A stretch of DNA of 64,000 nucleotides from contig NZ_CP094358.1 of assembly GCF_022807975.1 (NCBI RefSeq), positions 1,922,001 through 1,986,000 on the forward strand, read 5' to 3'. Both the position numbers and the translations under genes were made by a program. How positions within the stretch are numbered: position 1 is the first letter of the stretch; each line of letters opens with the position of its first letter. Below are positions 53,301 through 62,300 of this stretch, piece after piece. The notes under the pieces were generated by a model. It was not told the origin of the DNA. It saw nothing but the letters and a program-made list of their open reading frames with translations, and did no database searches. This DNA is from Abyssalbus ytuae. GTDB taxonomy: Bacteria > Bacteroidota > Bacteroidia > Flavobacteriales > Flavobacteriaceae.

Positions 53301-56300
53301 ACACCTCCGTTATTAAAGAAGTTCACACCGTCCATACTATATACATAGGGTGGCGTACCTGTACCCGCAGTTACTGTCACCGTAATTTCTCCCTGTGCTG
53401 CTCCGTTTGTACTGTCACAGGCAAATTCCTGGGTTACAGCTGCAGTTGCATCAAGGGCTGCAGGTTCGGTAATAGTAAACGAGTCTGTTACCGTACAGCC
53501 AAGAGCTGATTCAACCGTAAAGTCATAAGTTCCTGCAGTAAGGTCTGTAAACACTCCGTTAGTACTTACCAAAGAACCTGAATAGGTTGCAGGAGCATTG
53601 GTGATTGTATAAGTATACGGAGGATCATCATCGGTTGCCGGAGTTAATGTAATAGTTACGGAACCGTCATCACCACCGTTACATGATACCGGTGTAGGTG
53701 TAATTACATCTATTACCGGATCGGTAGGTTCTTCAATATTTGCCTGTACTGTTACCGAACAAGCAGGGCCCGGTACAGCAGTATCTAGATCGGTTACCAC
53801 TATGGTATAGGTTCCTGAAGTATCCAAACCTGAAAATACACCTGTTCCGTTAGAGGTAGCTTCTGCTGCAGGTGCAGTAATTTCATAATTGAAATTACCC
53901 GAACCTCCCGTTACGGTTACTGTAATTTCTCCGTCATTTCGTGCACAGGTTAAATCGTTGCTTACCGTTGGCACAGGATTTATCTGGTTGAATAAAGTAA
54001 CTGGATTAGTGGTTGCGGAACAATTCCATTGGTCTGATACCTCTACCGTATAGGTTCCGGCGCCCAGGTTATTAAAGGTTCCTGTACTGTTAGTATTTCC
54101 TGTAGTTGTTCCGTTAAGGAATAACTCAAATGTCTGGTTAGAACCTTGTCCGCCCACAATATTAGTTACCTGGATAATACCATCCGTTCCATTACAGTTA
54201 AATTGTACAACTTCCAGATCGGCAGTAAGTGGTGTGGGGTCGGTAAGTACCTCGTTGGGCAGTTGGAACTCACATCCGTTCTGATCGGCAATCCAAACCT
54301 GGTAAGTATCAGCTCCAAGACTGTTAAATACCGGAGATGCTACATAGCTTCCCGGGAAGGTTGGTGCAGGATCGGAAGCAGGTGCTACAAAATAAGTGTA
54401 ACCTCCCCATCCTCCTGTCGGGTTAATTATTTCAATAATTCCATCGCCCAGGTCACAGGTAATATCAGTAATATTCGTAGCTGCATTTAGTGTTGCTGAT
54501 GGTCCGGCAATAGTAAATGTTTGATCATTCTGACATTCGGGTGCTGCCACCTGAATAATTCTCACATAGTAATTTCCTGCAGCAAGCAACACATCAGGAC
54601 TTGTGGGTCCGTTAGAGGCAAACGGCAGAGCTCCTCCTGTTTGTGATGTGTTCGTGGCTACATCAAAAACTTCATACGTAATACCCCCTGCATAAGGCGC
54701 AGCCGCATCGTTTAAAGTGAAATTAACAGCACCGCTAGCCGTACCAAAACAAATAACGTTATTTACTATGTTCACGTCTATAGTAAAGGTATTGGGGTCT
54801 GGTACGGTATAGGTTGTACTGATAGTACATCCTGTATCTGTATTAGTGGCTGTCAGGGTATAGGTATCAGGTGGTAAACCTGCAAAATTTACAGAATTTG
54901 GTGCATTCACTGTTGGTGCAATCGTATAGCCGGTATTTGCTCCTAAAATTGTATAAGTCATATTAGGTGTAGCTGCCGGTGGTGTAAAATCTACCGTAAA
55001 TGTAATTTCAGCTCCTACAGTACAGGTATTGGATACCGGAGTCACAACAGGATTGCTGATTTCGGTAAACGGAGCTACAGTAGCGGTGGTGGTGCCCACA
55101 CAACCATTGGTGTCATATACATTAATGGTGTAAGTGCCACCGGTAAGATCGTTTACAGTATAATCTGAATTTGGTCCGTCCTGGGTTACATCAGATGATC
55201 CTCCCGGAGGGATAAATTCATATCGTACGTAAGTACCTGAACCACCTGTTATGGCCGAAGTATCAACTGAGAGTAATGCTGTATTTACATTGTTTCCTGA
55301 AGCACAGGCAAATTCAGTAACATTTACTGTCGGAACGGTTATAAGAGCGGGTTCGGTAATTAACTGATCTATAGTATCAGAACAGCTGTTAACTGTGGTA
55401 ACCTGAATAGTATAAGTCACACCTGCACCGGCTGAGGTACCATCTAAACCTGTAAATGTTGCGGTCGTAGCTGTTGAAGTTGCAGGTGCTATAGGAACAG
55501 CAATTGCGTTAGAGTTATCTATAGTCGAAATTATTGTAAAAGTATACGGCCCTGTTCCGTTATCAACTACCGATACGGTAATTGTTCCGTCATCGGAACC
55601 TTCGCAGGTAACATTTTGGAAGGCATCCACGCTAATAGTGGGTTCCAGTCTGGCCGGAACCTCAACAGTTCTTACCAACGGACAGGTGTTTGGTGTGCCC
55701 ACATCATATACGGTAATGGTGTATGTGCCTGCTGTAGTAGCCTGCGAATAAGTATAAGGATTGATAGGCAATACGGTTCTTGCTTCATTGTCTGCAGCTA
55801 CCGGAGCAGTAATTTCATATTCATAATTTCCTGAACCTCCTGAAGCTTCTATAAGAATTTCAGCATTACCGGCAGGCGCAGGGGTTTCACAATCCAGTAA
55901 TGTGATAAGGTCAACATCCACCTCCATTGGTGGGAAAATATCTAAATTTTCTGTTTCACCACAATTATTAGCATCTGTAATTTCTATTGTTTGACCTGTA
56001 TTAGAACTTAACCCCGTTATTGTATGTGGAAATGAAGAAACCACTTGTGGTGCTCCGGCATTTACACTAATGGTATAAGGAGGTATCCCCGCCACATCCA
56101 ATGTAACAGTAGCTTCGAAAGTACCTTCAGCCGCACAATTGTCATCTAATGTAACTGTAATTTCGGGAGAAGGATCATCAGCAATAATAACATCAAGAGG
56201 TGTAGCTATTATACAGCCATTAGCATCCATAACATATACATCCCAATCTGTATCAACAGTCGGATCCAGGTCTAATGTAGCATTTGTCGAAAATGCAGCA

Positions 56301-59300
56301 GGTAATGGAGCTGCGGCTGCATCTTGTACTGCAGCATACTGATATGGAGGTGTTCCTCCTGATCCTGCAACAGTTACATGAGCATCTTCATTACAATTAC
56401 CGTTTTCATTAAGTACTAACGATATTCCTACAGGTGTAGGCTCTTCAATCCTGAATATAAAGGAGTCACTACATAGAGTTGCAGTAGTTTCCGTTACTGT
56501 AATATAATATTCTCCTGGTCCTAAACCTGTTTCAGAATCTGAATAGTCAGTTCCTGATAATCCGCCGGCACTTCCGGTAATTCCCGTAGTATTATTGGTT
56601 AAGTTTTCGAAAATTTCCCAACTTAAATCAGTTCCACTATAGCCCGAAACCGTAAAATTAATAGTTCCGTTACCTGCTCCATTACAAGTAACATCTACTG
56701 CAGTACCGGTAACATCTATCCCTGAAGGAGGTGCTACCGCCGGAACAGATTCTATATAGGTACAATTCGTACTGGTATCTAATACTTCAAAAACATACGT
56801 AACGCCAAATTGTAATCCGGTAAATTGATGATTTTGTTCATTACCAAATCCGTTTAGTGAAGAAGACGGTAGAGCATTTAAATTGACAAATGTTCCAGTA
56901 TCATAAATTCTGATTTGATAAGGCCCTTCACCACCTACAACGGTAATATCCTGTGTAACACCTCCTACACAAGTAGCACTTGGAGTTGAAGTAATATCCA
57001 AATCACTGGGTGGTGATGCTACCTCAAAGGGTCCAAATTCATATTCACAATTATTGGCATCTATAACTCTTACATAATAATTTCCAAAGTCAAGATCACT
57101 AAAGGATAATGTTGTAGAGGATGTTGGCCCTGTTGGATTTGCTGTTGAAGTGGTTGCCAATGCTCCTAAATTATCATATAAATAATAGGTATAATCCGGA
57201 GTTCCACCAAGTATATCAACATTTATTGATCCTAAAACATTTCCTCCTGCACCACAAGTAATAGGAATAGGTGTAATACCATTATCTGTAATTGTGTCTG
57301 GTTCATCAATGGTTACCGGAAAATTAGCTGAGCAGCTTTTACTATCTGTTACTACTACCACATAATCATCTGCAGATAAACTTGTTGTTCCTAAATCCGC
57401 ACCTGTCGGGTTACCTGTTCCATCATCTTCAAAAACTTCTATGGTATAAGGGGGTATACCTGAGGTGATATTAACAGATAAAGCTCCTGTATTATCTCCA
57501 TTACAAAGTACATCTGTAGGAGTAACATTAAATACAGGCGGATCTGCCGGGGTAATAGTGTATGGCCCTATAATTACATTACAACCGGAGTCATCGGTAA
57601 TTTCAAAATAGTAATCGCCTGATCCAATAGTATTAGCTCCGTAAACATCGGTATTAAATATATTGGATGCCATAGGAGTAAATGGGCCGGTTGATGTTGT
57701 ACCATAACTAAAGCCATAGGCTCCCGAACCTGAAATATCCCCGCCCGAAGCTGTGATAGTAATCTGAGCTTCAGCTAAACAGGTTAAATCATTATCAATG
57801 TTTGCCGTGGCCAATAGTTGATTATCAATTACTACTGTTTGCGTATCATCACAGCCAAGTCCGTCAGTAACTGTAATATCATAAGAACCTGCTGTTAAGC
57901 CTGTAAAAGTATAGGTTGTGGCTGTTACCGGTGTAGGTTGCACACCGGGGTTACCATCTATACTGAATATGTAATCTCCATTCCCTGTTAACACATCCAC
58001 CTGAATTGTACCGTTGCTATCTCCGGCATAACAGTTGGTTTCTATAGTAGAAAATGTTAGAGCGTCTGCTGCCGGTACATTAAGCGGGAATGTATCGGTA
58101 CAACCGTTTGCATCGCGCACCGCTATAATATAATCTCCCGGAGGGATGCCGGCAAATGTATCGTTTGTTCCGTTCGTTGTAAAGTCAAGTCCGGCTAATG
58201 GTGTTCCTCCATTATCCTGTAGCTCATATTCATAACCTGGTGTTCCGTCAGTAGCTGTTGCTACAATGGTTGCATCATTATCGCAGGTATCAGGTACTGT
58301 TATACTACCTCCTGCTACAAGAAGTGTAGGTTCAAAAATTTCAAAAGGTATGTCGATTAAACATCCCAGAGGAGTGGCAGAAGCTGCATCGTCTACATCA
58401 CGAATGGTAAGTGTATAAATCCCCGCCGGAAGGTTAGGTATTGTGACAGGTGAAGTTGTTGAAGATCCTGCTGCTGCTGTAGCAAAGTTGTCAAAACTCC
58501 ATTCAAATCCATTTGGTGTTCCAAAGTTTTCTACAGTAAATGTTATGCTTCCGTCATTTCCTCCGTTACAGCTTACATCGGTAGTGCTTGAAGAAGCCGC
58601 ACTGAATTCGTGTCCTGCATCAATAGTAACAGGAACATCTACACTTAACGGACATTTCTGAGGATCCTGATATACCGTAATATCATCTATGGCTACATCA
58701 TTCCCAAGGGTTTCCAAAGAATTTGTTCTTATCCTTATGGTCAAACTGGTATTTGTTCCGGGATTAAACACTAAAGCCCCAGGGTTAATGGCATCGGTTG
58801 AGGTCCAAACAGGAGTATTTACTTTTGGGATTAATCCTGTAGCAGCCGAAGCTATTACAGTACTTGAACCATCTATCAGTTCTACTATAAGATCAGGGTC
58901 ATGTTCACCCGCTCCACTACCATTACCATCCAACAGGTTCATTAAAAACATATTTACATATAATGGCTGGTTAGGGGTTATATCAAAAATAGCCTTTTCA
59001 TAAATCGTTCCCTGTGGTCCCGGAGAATTTCCAACATTCATTACCAACATTCTTCCGTTAGTGTTTCCGGTATGGTCAGTCGGGTCATGCCATGTACTAA
59101 ATGGTGACACTATATTACTTGTAATGGTATATTCCCCATCATTAATTTCCGGTCCGCCTCCACATGAACCTGCTCCTGCCTGATCTTCAAAACAATAAAA
59201 TCCTGCAGCATCAATTGCCGGACTATTGGTTGTAGCCCCAGCTCCGAAAGTTTCTAATAATAATATACTTGGTGTAGCCGGAATATTACTTATATAATTT

Positions 59301-62300
59301 ACGGTTACTATGTGATCTCCGGGAGTAATATTATTAAATACATTGCTTGTTTGAGGTGATCCCGATCCATCCAGATCGTATGTATAATCATTTGTGGCCG
59401 GTGTTGTTGTTAGCGTTATGTTACCGGTTCCATCACAATTATAATCAACAGAAAAAGTATTGGCAGGTGGTGTAGGCCCGGGTTCTACGGTCACACTCAT
59501 TTCATAAGTACACATATTGGCATCCCTTACAAAAAGAGTATAAGTACCCTCAAACAGGAAGGCTGTATTGGAAGCTCCGTAATTAGCCCCTCCGTCAAAA
59601 CTGTACTCATAAGCCGGAGTACCTCCCTGAACATTGGTAATCCTTACTTCAGCACCCAAGGTCGGGTTACACTCAATTAATGCGGTAACATTCGCTGACG
59701 CTGTTAGTTGTTCTGCTATACCATTAATAGAATATAAAGTTGAGATTGTACATCCTTCCGAATCTCTTACCACCAGGTCATAATCATTGCCTGTAATATT
59801 ATTAAAGGTGTTTGACGTCTGGAAAGTTGCCCCGTTATCTATTGAGTATTCATAAATACCGGATCCTCCTCCTGCAGTTATAGTTAATGTTGAGGTGTCT
59901 CCGTAACAAAGTATAGGTGTGTTGGAGGCTGAAATGGTTAATGCCGGATCCTGAAGTATGGTAATTGTAAACATATCTTCACAGAAAGGTGCAGTCCCGT
60001 TGTTGTCTCTTACATATACATCATAAGTGCCGGGAGAAGTAACATTCACCGGATTTGTTGTACTAAAAGTAGAAGGAGAAGAACCTCCGGTAACCACTGC
60101 ATAAGTGTAATTTCCATCGCCACCGCCTGGATTAATGGTAATATTCGTATCGGTATCACATGTTGACATATCATCGGCTGTTGCTGTTACCGTGAGTTCC
60201 GGTTCAATGGTTATGGTATCATTATCACTACAACCATTGGCATCGGTAACAGTGACCGTATAAGTTCCGGGAGTAATATTGTTAAAAGTTCCGGTTGAAT
60301 TCGTATCACCGGTATTTAATTCATAATTAAAAGGTGCCGTTCCGCCGGATGATATACTGGCGTTAATTGTTCCCGGAGTTCCGTTATAACAGGTTATACT
60401 TGTAGATAATGATAATACCGGAGAGGCAGGGTCGGTTAATGTAAAAGGTTGACTTGCTTCACAGCCATTGGCATCTCTCACTACAATATTATATGATCCT
60501 GCTGTAAGATTGTTAAACGTTCCGTTACCTTGAGGACCTTGCAGTACCGTTCCGACGCCGTCCTGAAGTTCGTATACAAAACCACCCCAACCACCTGTAG
60601 CAGTTGTGGTTGCTGAGCCAGGATTAAATCCGGAAGATGAACAGGATATATTTGTAATTGTTGGTGCCGGTAAATTAAGAGCCGGCGGCGCATTCACAGT
60701 GATAGTTACATCATCGGTACAACCGGTAGTATCGTCAGTTACTTCAATGGTATAACTTCCGGCTGCAAGAGCATTAATATTTATTGTTGCATTTGACTCA
60801 TTCGAAACCAGTCCTGCTCCATTTATTGTATAGCTATATGTTGTTGAAAAATCACTCACTGTAAATGTAATTTCCCCGTCGGTATCACCTGCACAGGTAA
60901 TATCGCTTACGGTAGAACCTACCACACTGATGGGAGTCACATTGTTTATGGTATAGTTTTCCGAGTAAGTACATCCATCCGCATCGGTTACTTCAAAAGT
61001 ATAAGTCCCCGGATCCAGTGAGGTGAAAACTCCTGTGGTATTGGAAGGAGGAATCGTAAAACCGGAAGGAGCTGCAGTCATCTCATAAGTTAAAGGTGTT
61101 GTTCCTCCGGTAGCACTTACCGTAACATCGGTTGCCGGTGCTGTACATGAAATTGCCGAAGAAACAAAACTTAAATCTGTAGGAGGATTAAGCGGATCAA
61201 TAACTATGTTTGCTAACGGGAATGTACAGCTGGGGTTATTGGCATCTCTTATAACAGGAGTATATGTTCCGTCTGATAAGTTACTAAATACCGGAGAAGA
61301 CTGAAAAGTACCTCCAATACTATATTCGTATGTTCCCGAACCTCCGGATGGAGAAGAGAATGTAATAATTCCTAATTGTGACGGACAAGCCAGTCCCTGA
61401 GTGAGTGTTACGGATCCTCCCAATTGGGTGGCCGGATCTATAACAATTTGCTGAGGAGTTGAGTCACAGGTTGAACTTCCCTGAATGCCTCTGACGATTA
61501 CATCATAAGTACCAGGTGCCAAATCGATAAAACCGGAAATACTTCCAAAGTTTACTCCATTATCAATACTATAAGATATGTTGTTATAACCACCATTGTC
61601 AGTAACATTTATTGTAATGGTCCCGTCTTGTTCATTAAAACAGGTTTCATCAGTATGATCTATATTAAATACAATATCCGGAACTACAATAATTTCTACT
61701 TCATTTGATAGAGCCGTACAGTTATTTCCATCAATCACTATAAACACATAAGTACCTTGTTCTCCTGCCGGAATATCAAAAATAACACTGGTTTGCCAAT
61801 TATAATCACCTATATTACCTCCCGGATTTTCCAAAGTTCCATTATGACTGTAAATAGCATAATTATAAGGTGTCTGTCCTCCATTAGCATTCATTTGAAT
61901 ATTACCATCCCTACAGGTAATATTTTGGGAGATGCTGGCCGTTAATGACAAATCAGACTGACTTTCAATTTCAAAGTCTATCGATTCTTCACAACCATCA
62001 TTTGCAGTTCTTACTATAGCAGTATAATTGCCTTCTGCCAACCCTGTAAACTCATAAAAATTATTGAGTTGGGCAGGTACGGTTTGAAGTGTGCTTCCTG
62101 TATCCCTGTCAATCAATTCAAAAGTGTAATCCGGCTCTACATCGTTTAATTGTACGGTAGCAGACCCTAACTGGCCCGGACATAAAGGATCGACATCATT
62201 CACGGATATAACCGGAACTCTCTCTCTTATTTGTTCTACTTCAGAGGGAAAGACACAACCATCGGTAATTGTGGTTTGTCTTATGTTGACATAATAATCT

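Noticed and set aside
54146-54490. Long plus-strand open frames antisense to the giant adhesin (also at 50520, 58689 and 62231)
   Set aside because: The biased composition of the repeat protein (Thr, Asn, Asp, Gly) leaves the opposite strand open by chance. The products lack signals, known motifs and promoter boxes.
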